This document shows, in pieces, positions 1 to 11,803 of a stretch of 64,000 nt of DNA. Numbering within the stretch: the first letter of the stretch is position 1; each line of letters begins with the position of its first letter. This stretch comes from Cranoglanis bouderius (lineage: Eukaryota > Chordata > Actinopteri > Siluriformes > Cranoglanididae). The stretch spans positions 468,501 through 532,500 of the forward strand of contig CM042556.1 of the NCBI GenBank assembly GCA_023630585.1, read 5' to 3'. Made by a program: the position numbers and the translations under genes. Under the pieces are notes generated by a model that worked only from the letters and a program-made list of their open reading frames with translations, ran no database searches and was not told where the DNA came from.

Positions 1-1048
1 ATAAAGCCAAAGTCTTCTATCCATCCTATCACTGACCATAAAATCACTCCTCATTCATACCTTAGGTAGAAGTATAAAACATATTTTAGAATATTTCATT
101 AAAAAAGCTGTAGTAGTTCTATTCAAACTAACTGATTCTAATAAAGAATCATATCTTGGTAAATTAGGCTTCTGTTATAAAGTTTTAATATATTTAAATT
201 CTGTATTCTCTATTAGGTCAGATTAAAATATGTTACTTTTTAAATTGAATCTGTGCAATTTGTGTGTTGCCTTTTCTTTTTTTCTCTCTTAGCCCTGGTC
301 ATAACTCACTTTTAATGGAATATAATGGACACTACGGAAGGTTGGTGGCTGCAGGTAGTAAACTTGTACAATGAGACTGATTTTCCCAGCAAAATATTGT
401 GACACGGCACAAACAAAACTCTGAGAATAAAAGTGGTTTCCACAGAGATCAATGCTGGTGGAGCAGAGGAGAGACATGTCTGTTTGTTTTTTTCTCTTCT
501 GTGCTTGTCTTTAAGGGAGCTACCAAGCCATGCCCGGTGACAAATAGCGAAGGTTGAGAAGTGGCCGCTTGGTGCTTGGCATCAGCGCCATCATGGTCTT
601 CAGGCCAAAGTGGGGAGAGACACTGTTGCTAGTGGAGATGAGACTCCACAAGGGGCCCACAGGGTAAAACGGACCCCCATAAATCAGTCTGTCTGAAAGA
701 CCAGACCACGGAGCTCTACTCACCATCCATCTCAGCCTTAATGTCCCAGAGGAGACAGAGTACAAGAGAAAGAGATAGAGAGAGACAGAGCAGCACTAAG
801 AGCAAAGAGACAGGCTTGCCTTGAGTGAATAGCAAGCATGTGTGATGTGAGTAATCTAGATTGTAGCAGGAGTGTATATGTGTATAAACAGAGAAAGAAA
901 GAGTGCTGTTAGTCAGTGTTACATGTGTAATGCTGTATTCCTTCATAGCAATGCATATTTGTTAACATATAAAATCACTTGTACTAATACAGCCTCATTC
1001 ATGCTTTTACAGGCTATACTGTGTTGTGTGCATTAATGTGTTAAGCTT
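1..1048. other. Non-coding AT-rich DNA, no gene recognised
   Basis: No frame here encodes a protein I recognise. A minus-strand stretch at 724-819 is open and ends in a good donor-like GTGAGT (718-723), but its translation is a Leu/Ser run created by a CT-rich tract, so I do not call an exon. The segment could be intron or intergenic DNA. Confidence 0.4.
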
Positions 1049-1350
1049 CAGTACACATCCATACAGTTCCTATTAAAAAGAAATGTATGGTATATGAAAG
1101 GAAGAGTGATGTGAATATTTGATTTATTCCTTATATATCAACTGCACTTAATAGGCCCTATAATTGTCTTATTTCTTTATGTAATAAAATACAGGAAATT
1201 CAGCACACATCCATACAATTCCTATTAAAAAAATTGTATGGTACATGAAAGGAAGAGTGATGTGAATATATGATTTATTCCTTATATGTCAGCTGCACTT
1301 AATAGGCCCTATAACTGTCTTATTTCTTTATGTAATAAAATAGAGGAAAT
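1049..1350. repeat. Tandem duplication, two 152-bp units
   Basis: Positions 1049-1200 and 1201-1350 are near-identical copies. Both start with a CA(G)CACATCCATACA-type sequence and end in an ATAAAATA(C/G)AGGAAAT-type sequence, with a handful of substitutions. The unit is not a recognised transposon and looks like a local segmental duplication. Confidence 0.85.
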
Positions 1351-1404
1351 GTGCTTCTGTAATCACATCTCCTAAAAGAAATTAAAACGATAATTCTCAT
1401 ATGA

Positions 1405-1460
1405 GCTGTGTGCGTGTGCATGTGTGTGTGTGTGTGTCTGTGTCTGTGTGTGTGTGTTAC
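1405..1460. repeat. (TG)n microsatellite
   Basis: An imperfect TG run with a few GC and TC interruptions. An apparent reading frame over it (poly Cys-Val) is an artefact of the repeat. Confidence 0.9.
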
Positions 1461-3747
1461 CTGAGGCCATGAGACGAGGTGTTCAAACAGTAGTGTGGGG
1501 GTCTGTAAGCACTACAGCCAGGGGCTCTGCAAAAAGAGATCCTGCTGTAGGGTCTCAGACAGCAGAGCCACATATTCAAAGGTACCAGACACTACCACAG
1601 GCAAACACAGCTAGGCTCAACACATCTGATCTTCCTCTGTCTTGTGCAAACATGCACACATGCTATTATAACTGACCTTCTAAATCAGGTGCTTCTCTCC
1701 ATAACATAGATTCCGGCTCCATACCTTTCTGACACATCATACACAAGATATGCACTGGTGTTAATTTTTCTTCCTCTAGAGATCATACTTGTGAGAAATC
1801 AAGGTGTGGATTTGGAGGCTGAAGAGATAACCACAGAGTGAGGGCAAACAGAAAGAGAGCGAAAGGTTTCAAGAGGTTGATTTTTAATTCCCCATCACAC
1901 ACAACTGTGAATTTTGTATGGTAAAATCTTCCCAGAGCTTCAACTGAGCCAAAAGCAAGCTGATAAATAACAGTTACCTTCAAATAAATGCTAATCTCTC
2001 TCTCCCTTTCTCTTTCTCTCCCTCTCCTCAACTTTGCTCACATATTGATGTTCTCTGAAATCAACTTCAAATAGTGCCAAAGATATCGCTGAGAAAGGGA
2101 TCCTTGATTCCCCATCACCCCCACCCCCCACCCCAAACCAACTGCAGTAATGCCCTGAATGCTGGTTTCATTAGCCAGCTGCTAATTAGCCTCTTTCTAC
2201 TGATTTGCAAGTCAATGAAGGTGGCTGCAGGACAGGCAGCTTTGAGCCCCTTTCCCCCTCTCATCTTGGGGGTCCTCCCTTCCCCTCATCCCCTTTACAG
2301 AGTGCTGCAGCCATTGGACAATTAGTACTAAAAAATTCACATTCTTCTCCACAGATTCATTATTCATATTGTCTCCATACTTAAATAAATCATAATGTTC
2401 TGGAGTGTTCAGCTGAATGTACCCATACACACTCATCTCACTATTGGGCCTGTAGAGAAGTCTTATAAAATGACCATAGCACACACACAACCCTTTTTCT
2501 TTCAGAAACTCCCAAACATGCTACAGCTTTACAGGAAAACTACAAAATGTCAGTGGCTCAATCCATATACCCTCTAAGAATTTAGATTAGCAAAGGTCAC
2601 TATAGTTCAAGCTAATCCATCAATACAGCCTAGGGCAGAAGGCTGTGTGGTGAGTGTTTTCACACCTCTGGTGTTGATCAAGTGTCTCGGCTTCTTTGGG
2701 AGTAGCGCTAACTGGACAGACATGCCACAGTCATTTCAATGATTTATCCACCTATTATTAATTTTTATCAAGGATGGGCAGCTCCAGCCAAGGGGCTTGC
2801 ATGTTTTATAACTACTGGAGGGCAAAGCTAGTGTGCTTTCCAACTCAGTACTTAATTTCAGAGATAGGAGAAGAGACTAATTCGCAGATGGGGGTATAAA
2901 TGTAAACAAACTAATGTGGCAAGGTTGGACATGTGCCAGCAGAGACAAAAAAGAGGTTTGGGGCTATAAGATCTGACAGTGGAATTAAGCTTATGATGCA
3001 GTTGACTAGAGGACGTAATTCATAAATCTTGACCTCCAACCAGGAAAAAAGAAAATGTTCCCTCAACTTGGAATTCAGGATCTCGATGGTCTCTTCAACT
3101 CTGAGTTCATCCAAGTTCAGCAAGTGACATCAAATCAACAAATCTGAATACCAAATCATCTGTAAACAAAGTAGCATTGCTATCATTTAAATAAGTCATG
3201 CTCACCTGCTATATTTTGAATATCAACGTTCTGGCACAAGCATACTTTGCATAGCAACATGTCAAACTTTTGTTTGCAAAATTGTGCAAAAATAAGCTTT
3301 CATGTAAAGAAAATAGTGACAATATCAACAAAAGCTGCATGTCATCTTTCAAAGTAAGAAATATACGTATCTATACGCATATGATATTTGAGCTTTCTCT
3401 GGCTTTCTGTTATGGAGCATTCAATAACTGTTCAGATGGGTTGCCTCAGGACTTGTTTGAACTCCAAATGTAATGTGGCCATTTAAAAGTATTTGGGACA
3501 AATAAATCGTTCTAACAAGGCAACATTAGAAAAGAATAAAAGCAATGCTTATATCTTAGTTTATTTAGTAAAATTAAACTTAAATGTGTAAGAATCCATG
3601 GTGACACGGGTGTCACAAATATTTTTCACGAATGCCCTGTGAATGACGCTATCGAAGATTTTTTGAAGCTGTGACATAATCTTGTAAACTTTAGGGGAGG
3701 ACCTAATTTATTATGTGCTACAAAGGCAAGCACTATTTTCAAAATGA
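1461..3747. other. Unique-looking non-coding DNA with possible conserved elements
   Basis: No convincing ORF. Two stretches look like conserved non-coding elements by composition. One is 2130-2260, with a TAATTA core, a CAGCTG E-box and an ATTTGCA octamer-like word close together. The other is 2600-2830, with balanced composition and no repeats. A CT-rich tract lies at 1990-2030. The conservation itself cannot be seen from one sequence. Confidence 0.3.
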
Positions 3748-3955
3748 GTGAAAATAGCACAAGTCAGTGGTAACTCAGTGGTTAAGACGTTCAGCTACTA
3801 CTTGGAAGGTCATGAGTTCAAATCCCAGCACTGCCACGCCTCCACTGTTGGACCCTTGAGAAAGGCCCTTAACCCTCAATTGCTCATATGTATTAATGAG
3901 GAAAAAAAAAAAGTAAGTTGCTCTGGATAAGGGTGTCTGATACCATAAATGTATG
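3748..3955 (+). mobile_element. tRNA-derived SINE
   Basis: A short retroposon with an internal RNA polymerase III promoter. A box A-like segment (about 3764-3785, containing ACTCAGTGGTTAAG) is followed by a box B-like segment at about 3809-3827 (GAGTTCAAATCCC). A CCCTTGAGAAAGGCCCTTAACCC-like central region and a GGATAAGGGTGTCTG-type tail follow, as is common in fish SINEs. The element is non-coding and would depend on a LINE enzyme for movement. A second member lies at 12412-12602 in the opposite orientation. It is not a working tRNA, because the stems beyond the promoter boxes do not form a cloverleaf. Confidence 0.8.
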
Positions 3956-4514
3956 AGGGGGTGGGGTATGGTGGGGAATTACTTCTTTGTTGAGTCTGTA
4001 TAAATAGTGGTGAAGCAGCACTACTTACCAAAACATACTTTCCAGAACCTTCAAACTGACTGTCCCTCAGCGGTGGAATGAACTTCCAATCTCAATCTGG
4101 ACAGCAGAATATGTCACTATACCCTATAATATATATATATATTTATTTATTTTAAGCCAAGAGATCTTAATTCATGTTTTAATAAACTTATTCTTTATAA
4201 TCTCTCTTTGTTTTATTGAAGCTTTTACTTACCTTTTATGGTGTCAGCATAAGTATAGTTACATTGTTCACTGACTCAGATTGAGTGAATTTGTTTAAGT
4301 AAATGTTTTGTTGGACAATCACAGCTTACAACTTCTTATTTCCATAACATATCTTAAATGTGCTTAGGTACTATTATTGTGATACACATATGTAAGTGTT
4401 ACTTAAGTAGCAATTTACTGTATTAATTTAAAGTATTTAAATACATGTATTAGTGCACCCAACAGTATATCAAGCCAACATACTGGTCTGATTCATAAGC
4501 TTATTATTATTATT

Positions 4515-5797
4515 AGGGGCCAAGCACCAAAGGTGCACTGGCACCTATTGTATTTGTTAGTCTTCTTCTTCTTCTTCTTCTTCTTCTGCCCTTGAGTCTA
4601 TGGCAGCCCATCGATTTTCACTAAAATCGAATCAGGTCATCTTCAGACCATGCCCACAAGAAGGTATGAAATTCAAGTTGATTAGTCCAACTGTTTTTGA
4701 ATAACACACAAACGAATTAGATGGCGAGCACACCTAAATGGACATGAGGGTATATCTATGTAACACTTTAGCATATTCACACCAAACTTAATATATGTCA
4801 TACGCATCATGACTTGAGGGTACCTGCACAGTTTCAGAACATTCCTATGTCGGCCATTTTAGATGTTGGCCATTTTGAATTTATTCCTTTACAATGCCAT
4901 ATTTTACAAACAACTTGGTGTATTGTTACAAAACTTGGTATGTGTCTTTGTCACATTGCCTGGAGGGTACTCAAAAAAGTGAACAGGAAGTTTGCTGTGT
5001 TATCATTGTTCTCCTCGTGACTCATGGAATCTATCAAGACCAGTCTCATGACTGTAGGCCAAACTAATCAAAAGATATTTGCATTTAAAAAAAAAAAAAT
5101 CATCATAATTTCTGACCACAAGCTGGTGCTGTCTTGAAACTTTTTGAGTACCTTTCATGCATCGTGCCAAAAACACTGATCGAGTTTCATAATGATATGT
5201 CAATGCATCAAATATAGCATTTTATGACATTATTCGAAATGGCCGAAGCCCACAATGGCTGACATGGAAAAATTGGTTCGACTCGCTATGCTGCACAGAA
5301 TTGAAAAAGACCAATATTGTGGTTAAACTGTTCAGAAGTTATCAGCAAAATTAGCTATTTTTTAAAAATATCTCGCAACCACTAGGTGGCACTGCGCCGA
5401 AACTGTGCAGCTACCATCAGGTCATGATTATGATGACAGGTAAAGTTTTGTCTCAATAGTCTTAATTTTGGTGTGCTTGCCGTCAGATTCATTCACGCAT
5501 TATTCTGCATTCGAATCATCTTGCGCCAAGAAATTAGAGGAAAAAAGAATTTTGTTCCTAGCCCTTACAGTTCAAAGGTTATTAGCATAAAAATGAGTGC
5601 AACTTTGGACAGTAGGTGGCGCTAGAGGGCTTGAGTTACAGAGTCCAAATTGGCTGAATTAAGTGTTCAGTTCAGACTGTCCTCTATCTGTGTGTCAAAT
5701 TTCATAACTTTCCCGCAAGCGGTTCTATGGGCTGCCATAGACTCAAGAGGGGAAGAAGAAGAAGAAGAAGAAAACTAATGGATACAGTAGGTGCCAT
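4515..5797. mobile_element. Non-autonomous DNA transposon with ~70-bp terminal inverted repeats
   Basis: The left end (4540-4610) and the right end (5728-5795) are inverted copies of each other over about 70 bp. Both contain a GGCACCTA(T/C)TGTAT start, a (CTT)n or (GAA)n microsatellite at the mirrored position, and a GAGTCTATGGCAGCCCA inner end. The outer left edge adds a small palindrome (GCACCAAAGGTGC). The interior of about 1.1 kb has no transposase or other long ORF. The family looks like a widespread fish repeat that I cannot name. No clear target-site duplication was read. Confidence 0.7.
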
Positions 5798-7204
5798 CAC
5801 CATTCTGGATTGAACCGATACCGGTTCAGATAAGTACGGACAGTATTTCAGAGGTAAATTCTGAGGTAATTTTTAAAATTAAATATGACAAAGTGATGGT
5901 ATATTGATTAATTGAAATTAGTTTACGTATATTTTAGTTGTTTATTTTACTATGAGTGTTTCATGGTGCTGTTTAAATGATAAATGTAATAATTGCTAGC
6001 TAGCTAGCTAAATAGCTAACTAGCTGTTCCAGCTTGTCAGAACACAGTTTTGGACATATATTTTCTGAGGTAATTTTTCAGTTTAAACCTATCAAAAAGC
6101 CGGTGGATTATATTATTTGAATTAGGTAACACCCATTTTGTTGTTGTTAATGTGATTGTTCCTGTTTATATTGAACAGATATAATAACAGTCAGATGAGG
6201 CTTATTAGATGTCATTACATATGAATGTAGGATCATTGTTAATCTTGTAGACAGCTCTATAATTGTATGGGAAAAATGTAGTTTTGTTGCACCATGCGTA
6301 TGGGTTTTAATGAATAAACGGTCAGTCAAGAAAAATATAATCGATTAAGGATAGTAATCACTCAAATACAAGAAACAAAAAAGCTAACTAAAATCCGAAC
6401 ATTTCAGCCCTACTTGGGCAGTTTTCTCGGCAGTCCAGTAAAAAGAAATGATGGTCATGTAAGTGCAACTTCTGACACAAGGGGTCGTATGTCAATCATT
6501 CGCCTTGATCACATGCATGATGACAAATCAGCATATTTTTCTCCCCTTTTCTTGTGTGTAAGCAGGTCATCGCTGCTGTCAGAATGCAGGTACCGATGGA
6601 TGCAAGTGCAGATAGGGATAGTGAACATTTAATATACATACAATTACCTAAAACAGTGACAGGAACCAGTGGCAAGGAAAGACAAACGCAAGACAATAAG
6701 TGCTGTACAAACTGTGACTTAATTACCAAAAATGTGAATCAGGTGTATGTCACAATCATGTGACTAGGTGCAGTGGCTGATGGGAATAGTAGTCATTCTC
6801 CGGTTTTTACATGACAGCTGCTGCTGTGTAAGTATTCACTTTTACAGACACTTTGACACATTCTCAGTATATGCACTTTGAGTTATCTTAGCCTTCCATG
6901 AAAAGAATGCCAGCCATTTACCTGCCTCAACCAGAACAATCCTAAATTGTGTAACAGTAGAATGATTTGTAGAGATGAGGAACATGGACATAATTTATGC
7001 TGTTTCCCCCCTTTCTCACATTACCATAATGTTTTGCTGTCTAGTCAACAAATAAATTAATATCCCATCTAGCTATTACTTCCATCTAGCTATCACTTTA
7101 TTAATGACACTTTAAAGTTCTCCTACACATGTCCATCAATACAGACCTATGTAATATTTGATATTATACCATGGTCTGTCTGAATACTCATTACTGATTG
7201 GCTG
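5798..7204. other. Non-coding DNA, nothing recognised
   Basis: AT-rich sequence with a short GCTA-rich run at about 5995-6030. Small open frames at 6414-6763 on both strands show no recognisable domain. I see no transposon ends or RNA genes. Confidence 0.4.
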
Positions 7205-7210
7205 GAAGGT

Positions 7211-7731
7211 TATGGAATAAAAAGACTGTCAAAAAAAAAAAAAACACACATGCATAAATAAAAACCATACATGTGTAAGTCAAACCAAGTGCGTAAATCA
7301 AAACTGCGTGTGTGTAAATCAAAACCATATGAGTGTAAATCAAAACCGTGTGGGGAAATGAAAACCATACGTGCGTAATTCTAAAAAAAAACTCTTTAAA
7401 AAACATATTAAAAAAATAATAAATAAATAAATCTATGATCACAATAGATACAGGTAAGACATTTGAATCAAATGAAATGATAATCAACGGTCAAAATTAT
7501 GGCACCACAGTCACAGGCATTAATAGACGAGAGAAAGAAAAAACAATCACACACAGTGTGCATGCATGGTCCTGAAACTCACCTAGAGGGATGTGAGCAG
7601 GCTTTTTGTGCCCCTGCAAGAGAGTTACGTAGAGTTACACATACGGTTTTGATTTATGCACGTGGTTTTGATTTACACACTTATGGTTATGATTTACATA
7701 CGTGTTTTTTTGGCAGGCTTTTTATTCCATA
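7211..7731. mobile_element. Short DNA transposon with inverted subterminal repeat arrays
   Basis: The element starts TATGGAATAAAAAG and ends CTTTTTATTCCATA, an inverted pair. GAAGGT occurs directly outside both ends (7205-7210 and 7732-7737), which looks like a 6-bp target-site duplication. Inside the left end (about 7250-7375) lie several copies of a roughly 19-bp unit containing AAATCAAAACC. Inside the right end (about 7635-7715) lie inverted copies of the same unit. Arrays like this serve as transposase-binding sites in several cut-and-paste families. There is no transposase, so it is non-autonomous and its superfamily is unassigned. Confidence 0.65.
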
Positions 7732-7860
7732 GAAGGTGTGCTTTAAAACCATTGAATGCACAGGTAGATCCAGTAGGTTTATCACCACTGTAAATTAATG
7801 TGCTGCCTATAAACAGCTGTAACCATATAACATACAATTACAGTTGCATACAGTAGTTAA

Positions 7861-7934
<74 letters not shown>

Positions 7935-8194
7935 GCGTGTTTAATTATTTTAATTATTGCCACATTAGCTATTAGTGCTGTCTAGTTGCCATCACCTGCA
8001 TTGTGCTTGGCTCACATTATCTATCTATCAACCTTTCTATCTGTCTATCTATCTAGCCAACTCTACAACTACTGGCACAACAAAGTGATATGCATGATTT
8101 GCAATGCTGAGGTTAAACACATTAGTAATTGGCACTACTGGCACTCTATCTATCTATCTATCTACTATCTATCTATCTATCTACTATTATTTAA
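7732..8194. repeat. (AT)n and (TATC)n microsatellite tract
   Basis: A pure (AT)n array occupies about 7862-7931. TATC arrays follow at about 8018-8056 and 8146-8188, the last one ending directly against a truncated Tc1 element. The sequence between the arrays holds no recognised gene. Confidence 0.85.
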
Positions 8195-9180
8195 CCCCCT
8201 GTTTATTCAACCCCCTGTTTTCAATGAACAAATCAAACAAAAGCAACTGAAATAGTTCAGCACAACGAATGCTTCAAGTGGTTTCCCCAAATTCAACTGA
8301 AAATGCATCTTATAATGACTTCTCCAGTTTCAAAATTATTCAACCCCTTCATGGCAAGAATCTTTAGTACTTAGTAAAGCACCCTTTTCTGTTATGACCT
8401 GCTGCAAACGAGATGCATAGCCAGACCCAGCTTCTGGCGGCGTTCCTGAGAAATCTTAGCCCATTCCTCATGAGCAATGGTCTCCAGTTCAGTAATATTC
8501 TTGGGTTTGCGTGCTGCAACCGCCCTCTTCAAATCTCACCTGAGATTTTCTATGGGGTTCAAGTCAGGTGACGGATGGCCACTGTAGAAACTTCCAGGAC
8601 TTCTTCTGCAACCAAGCCTTGGTGGAATTTGAGGTATGCTTGGAATGATTGTAATGTTGGAAGGTCCAATCATGCCCAAGCTTCAGCTTCCTCGACTTTT
8701 CTCCTAGGATTTCCTGATACTTCAATGAATCCATCTTGGCTTCCACACGCTGCAGGTTTCCAGTGCCAGGGGATGCAAAGCAACCTTGACTGTCGACAGT
8801 GTTCTTTTCAGCATATGCTTCATTCTTCTTCCTCCAGACATAAAGTTGATCCATTGTGCTGAAACGTTCCACAGAACAGAATCCCAAAACTCATGTGGCA
8901 TATTTATTTGATTTTGAGCATATTGGCGCCGACTTTTCTTGTGCTTTTGGGTCAGTAGTGGTGTACATCTTGGAGTTCTGGCATGGAAACCTTCTGCGTT
9001 TAGTACGTGCCTTACTGTGCTCACTGAAATCTCAGTGCCTGTTGCCACCAAGTCTTTCTGCAGGTCTTTTCCAGTCACTTGAGGGTTTTTCACAACCTGC
9101 CTTCTCAGAAATCTGGTTGCAGCTGTTGAAAGCGTCCTTTTTCTACCCCATCCAGGTAGTGTAACCACTGTTCCCACTGT
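8195..9180 (-). mobile_element. Dead Tc1-like transposon
   Basis: The minus strand carries remnants of a Tc1-type transposase, the DDE enzyme that cuts and pastes at TA sites. The frame at 9177-8722 gives the helix-turn-helix part and the start of the catalytic domain. The frame at 8887-8564 continues with MDSLKYQEILGE and a catalytic-region remnant. Two catalytic positions are lost: the segment that is normally SDE-like after VLW reads NVSAQW, and the QxDND-type motif reads QHYNHSKHTS. Frameshifts and stops split the gene. Both ends are cut off at TATC microsatellites, so no complete terminal repeat is left. Confidence 0.85.
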
Positions 9181-9182
9181 TG

Positions 9183-9226
<44 letters not shown>

Positions 9227-9228
9227 AT
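9181..9228. repeat. (TATC)n microsatellite
   Basis: About twelve copies of TATC, bordered by the truncated Tc1 copy on the left and a mariner-like end on the right. Confidence 0.9.
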
Positions 9229-9231
9229 ACA

Positions 9232-9603
9232 ACCCTGTGTAAAATGTAAATAAAAACAGAATGCAATGATTTGCAAATCTCATAAACCCATATGTTATTC
9301 ACAATAGAACATAAAAAACATATCAAATGTTTAAACTGAGTAAAGGTTTAAGAAAAAAATAAGGTAATTTTGAATTTTATAACCATAACACATCTCAAAA
9401 AAGTTGGGATGGGGGCAACAAAAGGCTGAAAAAGTAAGTATTACTAAAAAAACAGCTGGAGGGTAGTTGGCAAGAGGTCAGTAACATGATTGGGTATAAA
9501 AAGAGTATCTTAGAGAGGCAGAGTCTTTCAGAAGTAAAGATGGGCAGAGGTTCACCAATCTGCGAAAACTGCATCTACAATTTGTGGAACAATTTCATCA
9601 GCT
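9232..9603 (+). mobile_element. 5' end of a Tc1/mariner-type element
   Basis: The sequence matches a common fish family whose end contains AATGCAATGATTTGCAAATC and, further in, CTCAAAAAAGTTGGGA. It ends in the beginning of the transposase region (GATGGGCAGAGGTTCACCA) and is then cut off by the LTR starting at 9604. A longer decayed member of the same family lies at 61079-62290 and a short end at 29255-29340. Confidence 0.7.
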
Positions 9604-10457
9604 TGTCATGAACCCTGAGAGGGTGCCTGTTGACCTGTGGGGTAATGGAGAGAAGCAGTGGTCACTTGCAGGGGAAAGTGGTCAGTTTATTAGGAACAGT
9701 TTAGACAATAACAAACATAAAAGACTTCATCCAAAATAAATGCATAAACAGGAATGTCACCATTATCCAAAAAAGGTAGAAGTAATCCAAATAAGAAACA
9801 CAGTAATCCACAACTGGTAGAAAATCCGGAAAACACAGGGAAATACACGCTAGGCTAGACAGTGGTCTGGAGACCACGAACTACAAGCTAAGGAAGAAGA
9901 ACACGAGGCTAGAAAGGTGGTCTGGAAACCACGAATTACGAGCTAAGGAAATAAACGCGCACGGCTAGAAGGTGGTCTGGAAACCACGGGAAAAAAAGCT
10001 AAGGGAAAAAGAATGCGAGGCTAGAAAGGTGGTCTGGAAACCACGAATGACAAGCTAAAGAAATAAATGTGCACAGCTAGAAGGTGGTCTGGAAACCACG
10101 GGAAAAAACTAAACTAAACTAAAGCTAACACTAAAGCTAATGCTAATACTACTACTAAAGCTAATACTCCGCACCGAAGCGGAAACGGAGTGGCGTATTT
10201 AAACACATATCAATCACCTCAATCACATGCCCAAATCCATAACACCTGACCTCCATACATGAACAAATGAGGAGGTGGAGACATGACACGAACGAAAACA
10301 AATGCACATGGGGAAACACAGGAGGCAGAGACATGACGTGAATGAACACATGAGAAAACATGGCAGAGGTAAACAAAATGTGAGTCCATGAATAAAACAT
10401 CCATCGGAGAGTTTTTGAATGGCGCTGGAATGCGTGCAATGGAATGCGGAAGTATGC
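9604..10457 (-). mobile_element. Truncated LTR related to the 41.6-45.6 kb element
   Basis: On the minus strand this is an LTR ending in ...ATGACA (9604). It shares CACTTGCAGGGGAAAGTG, TTCAGTTTATTAGGAAC, an AATACTCCGC segment, a TATTTAAA box and long blocks up to GGAATGCGGAAGTATGC with the LTRs at 41586-42312 and 44912-45638. Its last ~80 bp, including the expected TGTTAGG start, are missing. At 10458 it changes without a gap into another family's LTR, so this is a deletion or recombination junction. It contains no coding sequence. Confidence 0.8.
9855..10105. repeat. LTR minisatellite, ~55-bp unit with hairpin
   Basis: Five copies of a 55-57 bp unit, with GTGGTCTGGA(A/G)ACCAC centred near 9863, 9918, 9973, 10030 and 10085. 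Each unit contains an inverted repeat (GTGGT...ACCAC) and is separated by AGCTAA/AAATAAA-type spacers. The related LTRs at 41.6 and 44.9 kb carry the same hairpin as GTGAT...ATCAC. Confidence 0.85.
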
Positions 10458-11764
10458 AGCAAAGCTTTTAACTTTTGCCCTTTCTAGGCAAATCACCAAC
10501 CTGTCTCCAGCAAGTCTAAGAGTCTCCACCATTCCTAAGTGACTTCAAGGGTCTCTTGGACTGACCCCCTCCCCTTTCTCCAGGCACCAAGGGGCAATCT
10601 GGCTACAGACACCACCTTTTGGAATGTCAAATATGCAAACTCACCCACACACGCCCAGGACTCACGCACACACATAACAGAACACTCCCTGAATTGAACC
10701 CAAAATTAAACTATGCCAGGATAGTATATGATGTATTCTTGTGCACATGCATTGTTTGTCCTGTGTAATCAACCTAGTATGATTTTTAGTTAAATTTAGA
10801 ATAAGTTGAAATGCCTATAACCATGTGTAAGGATACCCCCACTCTCTTAATGTCTTTCTACCCTATCGAATTTGGTCTTTAATTAATCCTCTCTTGATGC
10901 CCTGATTGATGATGCATATTATGTTACAATAGGATGCATTTTGTTATGCTTTTTACTATACTTTGTAATAAGACGGTACTAATCTGATGCATCCCCAGAG
11001 ATGCAAATCAGGTTGTAAAGGGAGACAAAGGAAACCTTCTCCCTCCCAAAATTCACATTCAGGATTCTTCAATTGCACAAAGAAAGGTTTGGACTGGCTT
11101 GTCCTTAAAAGACAATGACACGTTCCTCTCGCTCTTCTCCAGCCTCTTTCTTCAGCTCCAGTCCTCTTCTTCAGTCCTCTTCCTCTTCACTTCTGCACTC
11201 ATCTTCCTGGCAAAACGCACTTTCAGGTTAACTCTGTTCAAACTTCCCACTAACAGCACGGAAGAAACCAACGAACTCCCGCATGCAAGTGTAACTCAAC
11301 ACCGAAACCAATGCAAGTATCGTTCTCAATCGATCTCTAGATGCGTTTTAAGTTTATGCCCCTATTTTAGGTGATGCAATTCTTTGCTGGTTCTCAAGGT
11401 TAACTGTTTGTTCTTTGCCATTCTTGTATCTTCACCCCTTTTCTTTCTTTACTTTCATTTTCCTGTATATATGTATTATTTGCTTAGATCTAGTTGTATG
11501 TATTCGTAGTTTCATTCATTTATTAAAATCTATTATTTTCACGCTTGATTGTCTCTGTAGCTGCTCATAAATAAGGTCACTTTAACATCATGCTTTGTTC
11601 TGTTAGGAATAGAACTGGAGAATTATTCCTCTTGGCCGGAAGAATAATCTCCCCCTTTAAGAGTAATATGAAGATTACACTGTTGAGTTTGGTGGACAAA
11701 CCGATCAGTCTCTTCAAATTTAATTCTAAACTAGAATAAAGCTAATTCTACAAGCTTATCTAGA

Positions 11765-11803
<39 letters not shown>
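10458..11803 (+). repeat. Provirus 5' LTR (5'-truncated)
   Basis: Positions 10458-11629 match 26255-27463 with few differences. The copy begins at AGCAAAGC, missing the TGTAACG start seen in the 3' LTR. After 11629 the left copy continues with an AATAAA signal near 11735 and an (AT)n array (11768-11800). The primer-binding-like TGGGCTC begins at about 11806. The end near 11803 is an inference, because the right copy does not extend that far. Confidence 0.7.

Noticed and set aside
716..946. Minus-strand open frame ending at a good splice donor, resembling a membrane segment exon
   Set aside because: The hydrophobic run is made by a CT-rich low-complexity tract, the acceptor side is weak and no known protein is recognised.
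3748..3955. A tRNA gene, because box A and box B are present
   Set aside because: The sequence does not fold into a cloverleaf and continues into a typical SINE body and tail.
8575..9164. Plus-strand ORFs across the dead Tc1
   Set aside because: They are antisense to the transposase remnant and have no recognisable domain.
9855..10105. CRISPR-like array (regular repeats and spacers)
   Set aside because: Spacers are themselves similar between units, there are no cas genes, and the array lies in a eukaryotic LTR, so it is a minisatellite.
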